64,000 nucleotides of DNA from Fundidesulfovibrio putealis DSM 16056 (lineage in GTDB: Bacteria; Desulfobacterota; Desulfovibrionia; Desulfovibrionales; Desulfovibrionaceae), in the NCBI RefSeq assembly GCF_000429325.1, contig NZ_AUBQ01000013.1, positions 186,001 through 250,000 of the forward strand, read 5' to 3'. The position numbers and the translations under genes were made by a program. Shown here piece by piece: positions 36,814 to 46,870 of the stretch. Under the pieces are notes generated by a model that was not told where the DNA came from, did not search any database, and saw only the letters and a list, made by a program, of their open reading frames with translations. How positions within the stretch are numbered: position 1 is the stretch's first letter; each line of letters opens with the position of its first letter.

Positions 36814-37227
36814 ATGGGCGTTCTTCGTGAATTCAAGGAATTCGCCATGCGCGGCAACGTCATGGACCTCGCCGTGGGCGTGATCATCGGAGCGTCCTTC
36901 GGAAAGATCGTCTCGTCGCTGGTGGCGGACGTGATCATGCCTCCGGTGGGCATGCTGCTCGGCGGCGTGGATTTCACCAGCCTGAAATTCAACCTCGCCG
37001 CCCCCATCGACGGGATGAAGAGCGCCACCCTGAACTACGGCAACTTCATCCAGGCGCTGGTCGACTTCACCATCGTCGCGTTCTGCATCTTCCTGATCGT
37101 GAAGGGCATAAACACCCTCAAACGCAGGATGGAAAAGCCCGAGGAGCCTGCCGCGCCGCCGCCTCCGCCTGCGGACGTGGTGCTGCTCACGGAGATCCGC
37201 GACCTCCTCAAGGCACGGCAGGCCTAG
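36814..37227 (+). CDS. mscL: Large-conductance mechanosensitive channel
   Basis: 137 residues. [20 protein letters not shown] and [20 protein letters not shown] form the N-terminal helix and TM1, [20 protein letters not shown] is TM2, and a charged C-terminal bundle ([11 protein letters not shown]) follows. MscL is a pentameric membrane valve that opens on osmotic downshock. AGGAGG stands before the ATG. The Pro-rich linker [12 protein letters not shown] before the terminal helix is a small variation. Divergent from recA. Confidence 0.95.
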   Translation: MGVLREFKEFAMRGNVMDLAVGVIIGASFGKIVSSLVADVIMPPVGMLLGGVDFTSLKFNLAAPIDGMKSATLNYGNFIQALVDFTIVAFCIFLIVKGINTLKRRMEKPEEPAAPPPPPADVVLLTEIRDLLKARQA

Positions 37228-37318
37228 TCTCGCCTTTTGCGGCCTTCGTTGGTAGGAATACCGTGGGCGGCGCAGCGATGCGCCTCCGCCCTCATCTCGC
37301 GTCAAGGAGACACCTACC

Positions 37319-38443
37319 CTGTCCACGAAACAATACGACGCCCTGGCCATGTTCTCCGGAGGCCTCGATTCCATCCTGGCGGCGCGCACCGTGGCCGCGC
37401 AGGGCCTCTCGGTGCTGGGCCTGCACTTCATAAGCCCCTTTTTCGGCCACCCCGACCGCATCGCCCAGTGGTCCGCCGACTACGGACTGGACATCCAGGC
37501 CGTGGACGTCGGCCCCGAATACGTGAACATGATGCTCGCCCGCCCGGAACACGGCGTGGGCAAGGTGCTGAACCCCTGTGTGGACTGCAAGATCCTCATG
37601 CTGCGCCGCTGCCGCCTGATGCTGGAGCAGTACGGCGCGAAGTTCATCATCACCGGCGAGGTCAAGGGCCAGCGCCCCATGTCCCAGCGCCGCGACGCCC
37701 TGGACATCATAAGCCGCGAGGCCAGCGTGCGAGACGTCCTGCTGCGCCCGCTCTCGGCCAAAAACCTGTCCCCCACCCGCATGGAGGACATCGGGCTGGT
37801 GGACCGCGAGCGCCTGCACAACTTCGGCGGACGCACCAGGAAACCCCAGTTCCGGCTGGCCCGGGAGCTTGGCATCGCCAAGATTCCGCAGTCCGCCGGG
37901 GGCTGCAAGCTGACCGAGATGGACTCGGCCAAGCGCTATGTGTTTCTCTTCCAATACGGCAAGCCCCCCACCGCCGACGACTTCCACCTGGCCAACGTGG
38001 GCCGCCAGTTCTGGAGCGGCCCGCACTGGCTGTCCATGGGCCGCAACCGCGAAGGCAACGAGGCCCTGGAGCGTCTGGCCCGGCCCGGCGACACGCTGGT
38101 CATCGTGCGCGACCACATGAGCCCGCTGGGGCTCATCCGGCCCATGCCCGGCGCGCTCTGGGACGAGGCCGCCCTGGCCGACGCCGCCGCCCTGGTGGCC
38201 TCCTACGCGCCCAAGGCCGTGGCCGCAGGAGGCGAGGTGGCCGTGATGATCCACCGGATGGACGACAGCGGACGCCCTGGCGGCGAGGTGGTGGACGACA
38301 TGGTGAGCTCGCGCCTGGGACGCGCGCTCATGGTGGAGCCCAGGCGCGTTTCCGCCATGGGGCTCTCCGACGTCACTTGGGAGGAGCTTGTGCCCCTCAA
38401 GAAGGAGATGTTCGGCGAGGGGCAGCAGGACGACGGGTACTAG
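37319..38443 (+). CDS. PP-loop ATPase related to MnmA-type thiouridylases
   Basis: About 374 residues. The PP-loop MFSGGLDSILAAR is at the N-terminus and the following segments (NPCVDCKILMLRRC; GAKFIITGEV; PQSAGGCKLTE) are laid out as in tRNA 2-thiouridylase MnmA, with cysteines in the expected places. The C-terminal ~150 residues are a separate domain. The first ATG (37349) is inside the PP-loop and would delete its first strand; no ATG, GTG or TTG is available, but a CTG at 37319 stands ten bases after AAGGAG. The CTG start is therefore proposed. A tRNA-thiolation role is inferred from fold only. Confidence 0.75.
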   Translation: MSTKQYDALAMFSGGLDSILAARTVAAQGLSVLGLHFISPFFGHPDRIAQWSADYGLDIQAVDVGPEYVNMMLARPEHGVGKVLNPCVDCKILMLRRCRLMLEQYGAKFIITGEVKGQRPMSQRRDALDIISREASVRDVLLRPLSAKNLSPTRMEDIGLVDRERLHNFGGRTRKPQFRLARELGIAKIPQSAGGCKLTEMDSAKRYVFLFQYGKPPTADDFHLANVGRQFWSGPHWLSMGRNREGNEALERLARPGDTLVIVRDHMSPLGLIRPMPGALWDEAALADAAALVASYAPKAVAAGGEVAVMIHRMDDSGRPGGEVVDDMVSSRLGRALMVEPRRVSAMGLSDVTWEELVPLKKEMFGEGQQDDGY

Positions 38444-38530
38444 CCCCCGCGCGTTCCCCGGAAGCCGCAATCAGGGGACAACTCCCCGCCCGCGCTTGAC
38501 TTCCTCCCCTCAGGGCTGCACCATCAATCC

Positions 38531-39999
38531 ATGAAGCTGCACGTGTCCCTGCGCCTGCGCATCTACCTGATGCTGGGCCTCCTCATGGCCACCACCGTGG
38601 GGGGCGGAGCGTTCATGCTCTGGTACGGGACGCGCCTGCAGACCTTCTTCACCGGCCTGTTCGAGCGCCAGGTCTACGCCCTGGACGCGGCCATGCGCCT
38701 GGAGAGCACCCTGGCCGCCCAGCGCGGCTACCTCACCTACTACTCGCTGGATTTCGACCGGCTCTGGCTGTCGCGCCTGGCCGAGCAGCAGGCGGCCTTC
38801 GAGCGCGAACTGCACAAGGTGCGCGCCTTCGTGGACGACGAGGCGGCCCGCAAGCTCTTAAACGACATCGAGTCAGGCTTCCTGCGCCTCACCGTGGAGC
38901 GCGAGCGCGTGGTGGAGCGCCTGAACGCGGGCGACCGGGACGGGGCGAACGCCATCCAGGCCGGGGCGCGAAAACGCTTCGACGGCCTGATAACCCAGTG
39001 CGAGCTGTTCCTGGATTCCCTGCGCGGCGGGCTGGAGCGCGACCGCGAGGACGGCATCGGGCGCATGCGTCTGGTGAACGCCATGGCCACGGCCTTCCTG
39101 CCGGTCTCGCTGCTGCTGGGGCTCATCCTGGCGGCGGTCATCTCGCGCCAGATTCTCGGCCCCATCCGCCGCCTGGCCCAGGGCGAGGACGATCTGGTCG
39201 GCCCGGACGAAGTCGCCGCCCTGGAGACCCGCATGCACGGCCTGCTGGAGCGCGCCGTGCAGGCCCGCTCCAAGCTGGAGAAGAGCCAGGCCACCCTCAT
39301 GGCCACCGAACGGCTGGCCACCGTGGGCAAGATGGCCGCGGGCGTGGCCCACTCCATCAGGAACCCGCTGACCTCGGTGAAGATGCGCCTTTTCTCCCTG
39401 CAACGGTCCCTGGCCCTGAGCGAGAACCAGCAGGAGGACTTCCAGGTGATCTCGCAGGAGATCAAGCACCTGGACCTCATCATCCAGAACTTCCTGGAAT
39501 ACGCCAAGCCGCCCAAGCTTTCGCTCACGCGGGTGAGCCCCTCCACCGTGACGGACGCGGCCCTGAACCTGCTCCAGCTGCGCCTGGATTCCCAGCGCGT
39601 GGCCGTGTCCGTGGAGCGCGAAGACCCCCTGCGCCCCATCCTGATCGACCCCGAGCAGCTCAAGGAAGTGCTGGTGAACCTCTTGAGCAACTCCATGGAG
39701 GCGCTGGACGGCCCCGGACAGGTGTTCATCGCCGAGAGCGAGGGGTTCATCGAGCCCATGGGGCGGGTGGCGATCATCTCCGTGGCCGACTCCGGGCCGG
39801 GCGTGCCTGAACAGGAACGTGAGCGGGTGTTCGAGCCGTTCCACACCACCAAGGAGGAGGGCACGGGCCTGGGGCTCCCCATCGCGCGGCGCATCGTGAC
39901 CGAACATGGCGGGACCCTGTCCCTGACCCAGGCCAAGGGCGGCGGGGCCAAGTTCACCATCACCCTGCCCTTCGACGCGCAGACCCAGGGAGGCGCGCG

Positions 40000-40009
<10 letters not shown>
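38531..40009 (+). CDS. Membrane sensor histidine kinase (NtrB/AtoS type)
   Basis: 492 residues. A transmembrane helix near residue 12-32, a periplasmic helical sensor (about 35-185), a second transmembrane helix (about 190-213), a HAMP-like segment, the HisKA box GVAHSIRNPLTSVKM and the ATPase boxes (NSMEALDG; DSGPGVP; GTGLGLPIAR). Kinases of this type phosphorylate sigma-54 activators. The gene overlaps the response regulator by ten bases, so they form a pair. The signal is unknown. The start region has only a weak ribosome site. Confidence 0.88.
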
Positions 40010-41439
<1,430 letters not shown>

Positions 41440-41479
41440 AAGTCCTGAAGACCTCAACCCGCGAGCGGGAGGCACAGAC

Positions 41480-42328
41480 ATGGACGAATCGTTGCGCGCA
41501 TTCCTGGAGGCCCTGGATTACGACGGCGAACCCTTCGGCATGTTCTACACCGACCAGGAGCCCCCGTCGGGCTTCGCCCCCAAGCCGGGACCTGCGCTCT
41601 CCATGGAGCTCGAACAGAGCGGGGCCATCAACTGGCAGGAGGTCTGGGGATCATTCTCCTGCGTCATCGGCTCCATCTGGCTGGCCAGGAAGAAGAACAC
41701 GGCGGCGTATTTCGAGGCCGCACGCTACGGCTGCATGGGCGGCTCCTTCTATCTGGGCTTCCACCAGCCGCAACTCGACTTCATCACCCATTACGTGTCC
41801 ACGGGCATTCCCGGCACCCAGGTGCACGGAGAGCGCTACCTGCGCTCGCCGGAGACCGTGCGGCGCTTCTTCACGGAGATCGCCCCCAGGCCCGCTCCGA
41901 AGCGCTTCTGCGTGTTCAAGCCCCTGAGCCAGTTCGCGCCCGGCGAAACGCCCGAGACCGTCACCTTTTTCGGGCGGGCGGAAGTCCTGTCCGGGCTGGT
42001 TTTCCTGGCCAGCTTCGTGACGGACGACTTCGAGGCCGTGATGTCGCCTTTCGGAGCCGGTTGCTCCTACCTGACGTCCTGGCCGCTTCATTACCTGGGG
42101 CAGGGACGGCTCAAGGCCGTGCTGGGGGGATTCGACCCTTCGGAGAGGAAATTCCTGAAAACCGACGAGATGACCTTCACCGTGCCCTACGAGATGTACG
42201 GGCGCTTCCTGGAGCGCTGGCCCGACAGCTACCTGAGGACGGACACCTGGCAGGGCGTTCGCAAGAAGATCGCCAGAAGCCGCGACGCCTGGGGGGAACA
42301 GGCAGGGCAGGGAGACGGGAAAGACTGA
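41480..42328 (+). CDS. DUF169 family protein
   Basis: 282 residues, soluble. The pattern of conserved Gly and Cys (FSCVIGSIWLARKK; AARYGCMGGSFYLGF; MSPFGAGCSYLTSWPL) fits DUF169, a family common in sulfate reducers and methanogens with unknown chemistry, thought to handle metals or cofactors. GGGAGG lies before the ATG, 40 bp after the response regulator. It may be part of the same transcript. Confidence 0.75.
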   Translation: MDESLRAFLEALDYDGEPFGMFYTDQEPPSGFAPKPGPALSMELEQSGAINWQEVWGSFSCVIGSIWLARKKNTAAYFEAARYGCMGGSFYLGFHQPQLDFITHYVSTGIPGTQVHGERYLRSPETVRRFFTEIAPRPAPKRFCVFKPLSQFAPGETPETVTFFGRAEVLSGLVFLASFVTDDFEAVMSPFGAGCSYLTSWPLHYLGQGRLKAVLGGFDPSERKFLKTDEMTFTVPYEMYGRFLERWPDSYLRTDTWQGVRKKIARSRDAWGEQAGQGDGKD

Positions 42329-42386
42329 GGCGTCAGCCCTGGCGATCCGGGCAAGACTTCGTCCGGGCGCTCCTGGCTGATAAACG

Positions 42387-42424
42387 GACGCTCCGTCCAG
42401 GCCGGTTTCCCTGAACGGAGCGTC
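42387..42424. terminator. Hairpin between convergent genes
   Basis: GACGCTCCGT and ACGGAGCGTC form a perfect 10-bp stem with an 18-base loop, between the stops of the DUF169 gene and the skp gene. No T-run; it could serve either direction weakly. Confidence 0.5.
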
Positions 42425-42436
42425 ACTCTGAAAGCG

Positions 42437-42928
42437 TTACTGGGCCTGGTTCACGCGCTTGATGATTTCCTCGGTGATGTCCAGTGCGGGGTCGAAATAC
42501 AGGAACAGCGCCCGGTCCTGAACTCCGGTAAGCTTCTTCTCCTGCGCGTAAGCCCGGACCACGCCCGTGACCTTCTCCACGATTGGCTTGAGGCGGGCTT
42601 CCTCCTCGGCGGCGATGTCCTTGCGAAGCTGCCCGTCTTCCTCGGCAATCTTGCGGACCTTCGCTTCCAGCTCTGCGGATTTCGGCGACTTCTCCGGAGC
42701 CTTCCCCTTCAGCTGCTCCTGGAAGGCCATGGCCTCCTGCTTCATCTCGTTAAGCTTCTGCTGCCTCGCGGAGAACATGCCGCGCATTTCCCCCACCGCT
42801 TTCGCACCCGCGTCGCACCTGGAGAGGACCTCCCGCATGTTGACCAGGGCGATTTTCGATTCTGCGAACGCAGGAACGGCTCCCGCCGCCAACACCATCA
42901 CACAGACCGCGAGCAAAACCTTCTTCAT
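42437..42928 (-). CDS. OmpH/Skp family periplasmic chaperone
   Basis: 163 residues. Signal peptide MKKVLLAVCVMVLAAGAVPA ending AFA, then SKIALVNMREVLSRCDAGAK and a long charged coiled coil (KAPEKSPKSAELEAKVRKIA), as in Skp. Skp holds unfolded outer-membrane proteins in the periplasm. The usual neighbour bamA or lpxD is absent, so this may be an extra Skp-like protein with another client. The ATG at 42928 is fixed by the signal peptide and by GGAG upstream. Confidence 0.8.
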   Translation of the reverse strand: MKKVLLAVCVMVLAAGAVPAFAESKIALVNMREVLSRCDAGAKAVGEMRGMFSARQQKLNEMKQEAMAFQEQLKGKAPEKSPKSAELEAKVRKIAEEDGQLRKDIAAEEEARLKPIVEKVTGVVRAYAQEKKLTGVQDRALFLYFDPALDITEEIIKRVNQAQ

Positions 42929-43025
42929 TGTTCCGGGCTCCTCATTCGTTCGTGTATTCACGGACATCCAGTGCTTCACTTCATGCCTATGCGGAAAGAC
43001 TGCCATACTCCGCCATTCTCGGCCA

Positions 43026-43055
43026 TAAAAAAAGGGAGGGGCATGCCCTCCCTTT
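43026..43055 (-). terminator. Terminator of the heme chemoreceptor operon
   Basis: On the minus strand AAAGGGAGGGCATGCCCCTCCC forms a hairpin followed by seven T. It is 130 bp beyond the chemoreceptor stop at 43188 and upstream of the skp start. Confidence 0.8.
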
Positions 43056-43187
43056 CGCATGGAATGAAGAATGCTGCTTCCAGTCCGCTTGGCCCGCCCC
43101 GGCGGAACCTCGTGCCGCGCCCCTGAAAAGCATGAATGCGTATCTCAGGGGCAGCAGCCGCAAGTCAGATACGTTGTGGACGCCATA

Positions 43188-45233
43188 CTAACCAAGCCGT
43201 TTCGCTGGCTCGCCCGCTCCCTGGCTCATTGCGCCGATGACCTCGCGCAGCTCGGAGGCAACCTGCGTCACCTCGCGTGAGGTCTCCGCGAGCTCCTTCA
43301 TGGCCTGCGCAGCCTGGACCGCGATGGCGTTCACGTCGTCCACGGTGTGGGTGATCTCCTCCGAGGCGGCGGACTGCTGCTCGGCGGCGGTGGCGATGGA
43401 GCGGACCATGTCCGCCGTGGCCACCGAGGCCCCCAGGATCTCCTGCAGGGCGTCTCCGGCATTCTTGACCAGGTCCGCGCCGAGTTCCACGTCCTTGCCT
43501 GCGGCCTCCATGAGGTCCACGTTCTGCTTCGCGCCAAGCTGGATGCCGCTGACGGCCTCATGGACCTCCCGGGTGGCGTCCATGGTCTTCTCGGCGAGTT
43601 TCCGCACCTCGTCGGCCACCACGGCGAAGCCGCGTCCGGCATCGCCCGCACGCGCGGCCTCGATGGCCGCGTTCAGCGCCAGCAGGTTGGTCTGGTCCGC
43701 GATGTCGGTGATGAGGTTCATGATCCGGCCCACGCCCTGGGCCTTCTCGCCCAGCTCGTGCAGGCTCTGGCTCATGCGCCGGGTCTGCTCGCGCACGTTC
43801 ATGATGGCCTCGATGGAATCCTCGGTCACCTTGCGGCCATGCTCGGCCTTTTCGCGGGCGTTCTCCGCGAAGCGCGCGGCCTCGGAGGCGTTGCGTGCCA
43901 CCTCCAGCACCGAGGCGTTCATCTCCTCCACGGCGGTGGCCGTCTCCTGGATGCGGTGGCGCTGGTTGTCGGTGCCCCGCTCGGTTTCGTCGATGCGCGA
44001 AAGCAGGTGCTTGGCTGTCCCGGCCAAGTGATGGGCCACGCCCTCGGCCTGCTCGGCGGCCTTGGAGATGACCGCGTTCTGGTTCTCGATGCGCCGCTGC
44101 TGCTCGCGGCGCTCGGTCACGTCGCGCCAGAAGGTTATGGAGCCCAGCAGGTTGCCGTCCATGTCGAAGAACGGCGTGGTGGTGACGGCGATCTGGAGCG
44201 TCTTGCCCGAGGGCAGGGGCAGTTCGGTCTCTCCGGACAGGGGGGTGCGCTGCTTGATGGCCCGGTCGGAGAGGCCTTCGCTGTTGGGATCGTTGCGGAA
44301 GAACATGCCGGAGCGCATGCCGATGAAGGCTTGCGGCGCCTCGCGTTTTTCCAGCAGGTCGCACATGAGCTGGTTGACCCAGAGCATGGTGAAGTCCGGC
44401 CCCACGATGCCGCAGGGCACGGGGATGCCGCTCAGCACGCCCTCGGAAAAACCCAGCTTGTCCTTGAGCTGGGCCACCATGTGTTCCAGGTCCCCGGCCA
44501 GTACGGTCAGCTCGTCCTGGCCGTGCACGTCGAAGGACACCTTCAGGTTGCCTGCGGCCACCTGCTCCGTGGCGGACACCAGCAGCTTGACGCGCCTGAT
44601 GAGCACCGTCCCGATGGCCCACACCGACACGCCCACCAGCAGCACCAGCCCGCCAAGTCCCACCGAGGCGGAGGTGATGAGCTGCGAACGCATGGCGCTC
44701 CACTCGGCGCTCACGTCCTGGATAAGCACCATCTGGCCGAGGATGGGCTCCGAGGAGCCGTGGCAGTGATGGCATTTGCGCTGGTTGGGCACGGAGATAA
44801 CCCGCGCCAGCAGGTGCTTGCCGCCCTGGTCGATGAAGATGGACTGCCGGATGTTCTCCTTCAGGCCGCGCTGGTGCAGCCTGGCCAACTCCTCGCTGCC
44901 CGCTGCGGCGGCGAAGTCCTTGCGCACCAGGGAGGGGTCCGTGCTGTAGGTCACGTTGCCGGTGTAGGAGGTCATGGAGGCGGAGAGCCCCTTGAACTTC
45001 TCCCGGATGGCCGCGAACTCGGCGATTGTTCCCTTGTTGTCGCCCACGATCATGGGTTTCTCGAGCCCCATGTAGGCGAGGTCGGCCTCGGCCTCGGCGG
45101 AGCGCATGATCTGCTGGGACATCATGGAGCGAACGCCGTAGCCCTCGATGATCATGATGGCGGCGATGACCGCCAGGGAGATTGCGGCGATGGTCAGGGT
45201 AAGCTTGGCGTTGATGGACTTGGAGATGTTCAT
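43188..45233 (-). CDS. Heme-c-binding methyl-accepting chemotaxis protein (DcrA-like)
   Basis: About 681 residues. Transmembrane helix (about 10-33), a periplasmic domain with one c-type heme site, KCHHCHG near residue 150, a second transmembrane helix (about 190-215), HAMP, PAS (about 270-380) and the MCP signalling domain ([20 protein letters not shown]). The periplasmic part resembles the Tll0287-like/DUF3365 heme sensor. Desulfovibrio DcrA, with the same plan, senses oxygen or redox through its heme. The ATG at 45233 is preferred to 45239 for its distance from AGGAG. It follows the tetraheme cytochrome gene by nine bases, so sensor and cytochrome are co-expressed. Confidence 0.9.
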   Translation of the reverse strand: MNISKSINAKLTLTIAAISLAVIAAIMIIEGYGVRSMMSQQIMRSAEAEADLAYMGLEKPMIVGDNKGTIAEFAAIREKFKGLSASMTSYTGNVTYSTDPSLVRKDFAAAAGSEELARLHQRGLKENIRQSIFIDQGGKHLLARVISVPNQRKCHHCHGSSEPILGQMVLIQDVSAEWSAMRSQLITSASVGLGGLVLLVGVSVWAIGTVLIRRVKLLVSATEQVAAGNLKVSFDVHGQDELTVLAGDLEHMVAQLKDKLGFSEGVLSGIPVPCGIVGPDFTMLWVNQLMCDLLEKREAPQAFIGMRSGMFFRNDPNSEGLSDRAIKQRTPLSGETELPLPSGKTLQIAVTTTPFFDMDGNLLGSITFWRDVTERREQQRRIENQNAVISKAAEQAEGVAHHLAGTAKHLLSRIDETERGTDNQRHRIQETATAVEEMNASVLEVARNASEAARFAENAREKAEHGRKVTEDSIEAIMNVREQTRRMSQSLHELGEKAQGVGRIMNLITDIADQTNLLALNAAIEAARAGDAGRGFAVVADEVRKLAEKTMDATREVHEAVSGIQLGAKQNVDLMEAAGKDVELGADLVKNAGDALQEILGASVATADMVRSIATAAEQQSAASEEITHTVDDVNAIAVQAAQAMKELAETSREVTQVASELREVIGAMSQGAGEPAKRLG

Positions 45234-45242
45234 GTCCATCTC

Positions 45243-45725
45243 CTAGTGGGCGCCCGAGAAGAGCAGCGGCTTGAAGTTGAAGTCTTCCACGCGCTGCGGA
45301 TTATGGCAGGCGGTGCAGGTCTCGACCGCAGGGCGGCGTCTTATCTGCTTGGGATCGCCGGAGGCGGCGTGCTCCCCGCCTGGGCCGTGGCAGCTCTCGC
45401 AGCCAACGTCGGCCAGGTGCGGCGTGGCTTCCTTGCTCACGAAGCCGCCCTTCCTGCCATAGCCCGTGGTGTGGCACTCGTAGCACTGCTTGAGCTCCTG
45501 CTCCTTCAGCTTGGGCTTCATTATGGCGATGGAGTCCCAGGCGTGAGCTTTCTTGGAATACTTGGAGAAGTTCTCGTACTGCTTTTCGTGGCATTGGGAA
45601 CATGCCTTGGAGCCTACATACGATGGCTCGTCGGCTGCCCGGCAGGACTCTGGCTGAATGACAAGCAGTGAGGAAGCGAGAAACAACGGAACGACGAACG
45701 ACAACAACAGTGTGTACAGCCCCAC
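45243..45725 (-). CDS. Periplasmic tetraheme cytochrome c (cytochrome c554-like)
   Basis: About 160 residues from a GTG at 45725 with GGGAGG ahead. A signal segment (LYTLLLSFVVPLFLASSLLV) is followed by four CxxCH heme sites: CSQCH, CYECH, CESCH and CTACH. The spacing (heme 1 near YVGSKACSQCHEKQY; CESCHGPGGEH) resembles cytochrome c554/NrfB-like electron carriers rather than cytochrome c3. It is the first gene of a two-gene unit with the heme chemoreceptor, which suggests electron flow or redox state is passed from this cytochrome to the receptor. That link is inferred. Confidence 0.85.
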   Translation of the reverse strand: MGLYTLLLSFVVPLFLASSLLVIQPESCRAADEPSYVGSKACSQCHEKQYENFSKYSKKAHAWDSIAIMKPKLKEQELKQCYECHTTGYGRKGGFVSKEATPHLADVGCESCHGPGGEHAASGDPKQIRRRPAVETCTACHNPQRVEDFNFKPLLFSGAH

Positions 45726-45982
45726 GACACCCTCCCAACAGACGTATGAATGCCCCGGGCGACTATTGCGCCCCTGTAACAGGACTGTCAACACTTTGCA
45801 GGTTTTGACGAAAAAAAACCTAGGAGTACAAAACACCTCCCAGCAAAGTAGGGCTACTGGCAGAAACTCCGCAGGGGTGCGCGTGACTCCCTGGCGGCGA
45901 ACGATTCGGGCTTTTCATGCGCGCCCGGGCCGGGTATGAATCCTGCCCATCCGCGTCCGCCGCCGTCCGCCAGGAGGAATCC

Positions 45983-46591
45983 ATGACCACCGAACACGCC
46001 GACATTTTCGCGCTGCCCGAGGACGAATACGCCGCCACCGACACGCCCGCCGTGGTGGATATCGACTCGGGCTGGTTTCTGGCCATAGACGGCCAAGGCC
46101 ACCCCGACGACTCCGAGTTCAAGGACTGCCTGGCGGCCCTGTACGCCGTGGCCGAAGCCCTGCGCCAGGACAACGCCCAGGCCGGGCGCGTCTACGAGCT
46201 CGCCTCGCTCGAAGCCATGTGGCACCTGGACCCTGGCTACACCGACTTCGACACCGCGCCCCGCTCCGCCTGGAACTGGACCCTGTGCCTGCGCACGCCG
46301 GACATCATCGGCGAGAACGATCTGGACCGCATCGTGGAAAAACTGCTGGCCGAGGGGCGGCCCCGGATCGTCTCCCGCGTCGGCCTGGCCGGTTTCGAGG
46401 AGGGACGCTGCGTGCAGATGCTCCACACCGGCCCCTACGACCAGGAAGCCGCAACCCTGGCCGTCATGCACGCCTTCATGGAGCAGCAGGGCCTGACCGT
46501 GGTGGGCCGCCACCACGAGATATACCTCACTGATCCGGCCACCACCCCGCCCGAGGAGCTGAAGACCATCATCAGGCTGCCGGTCATTTAG
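45983..46591 (+). CDS. GyrI-like small-molecule-binding protein
   Basis: 202 residues, soluble, without a DNA-binding domain. The segments AVVDIDSGWFLAIDGQGHPD, WNWTLCLRTPD, QMLHTGPYDQEAATLAVMHA and GRHHEIYLTDPATTPPEELK follow the stand-alone GyrI-like/SOUL fold (TfeAR-like) pattern. The pocket probably binds a hydrophobic or cationic small molecule. AGGAGG lies before the ATG at 45983. Monocistronic. Confidence 0.75.
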   Translation: MTTEHADIFALPEDEYAATDTPAVVDIDSGWFLAIDGQGHPDDSEFKDCLAALYAVAEALRQDNAQAGRVYELASLEAMWHLDPGYTDFDTAPRSAWNWTLCLRTPDIIGENDLDRIVEKLLAEGRPRIVSRVGLAGFEEGRCVQMLHTGPYDQEAATLAVMHAFMEQQGLTVVGRHHEIYLTDPATTPPEELKTIIRLPVI

Positions 46592-46635
46592 CGTCCGGCC
46601 CGGACACACTCCGGGAGCGCGAACCAGTGAACCGT

Positions 46636-46688
46636 GGGCGCACACGGGCGTGCATGCGTAAACGTGCACGTATCCGGGCGCACACGGG
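46636..46688. repeat. Short direct repeat around an inverted repeat
   Basis: GGGCGCACACGGG occurs at 46636-46648 and 46676-46688, 40 bp apart. Between them CGTGCA and TGCACG form an inverted repeat in a run of alternating purines and pyrimidines. It lies upstream of the chemoreceptor gene at 46871. Function unknown; a regulatory site is possible. Confidence 0.5.
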
Positions 46689-46870
46689 TGCAACCTGGAC
46701 GCACGTGGCCACACTCCGCGCTTTACTTCTCCAGTCTTTCGGGACAGTAAGTATTCATACCTATCGGAGCCTGTCCCTTTCAGCCGTTACGCTCATGCTG
46801 GTTGGCTCTGCATCGCGCCACCTCATGACCGGGCTCCTCTTCTGGCGCATCGCAGTAACAAGGAGCCTGT

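Noticed and set aside
46592-46870. A c-di-GMP riboswitch ahead of the chemoreceptor
   Set aside because: The GGGACAG/CTGTCCC hairpin at 46741-46779 is present, but the conserved GEMM core and tetraloop receptor are not.
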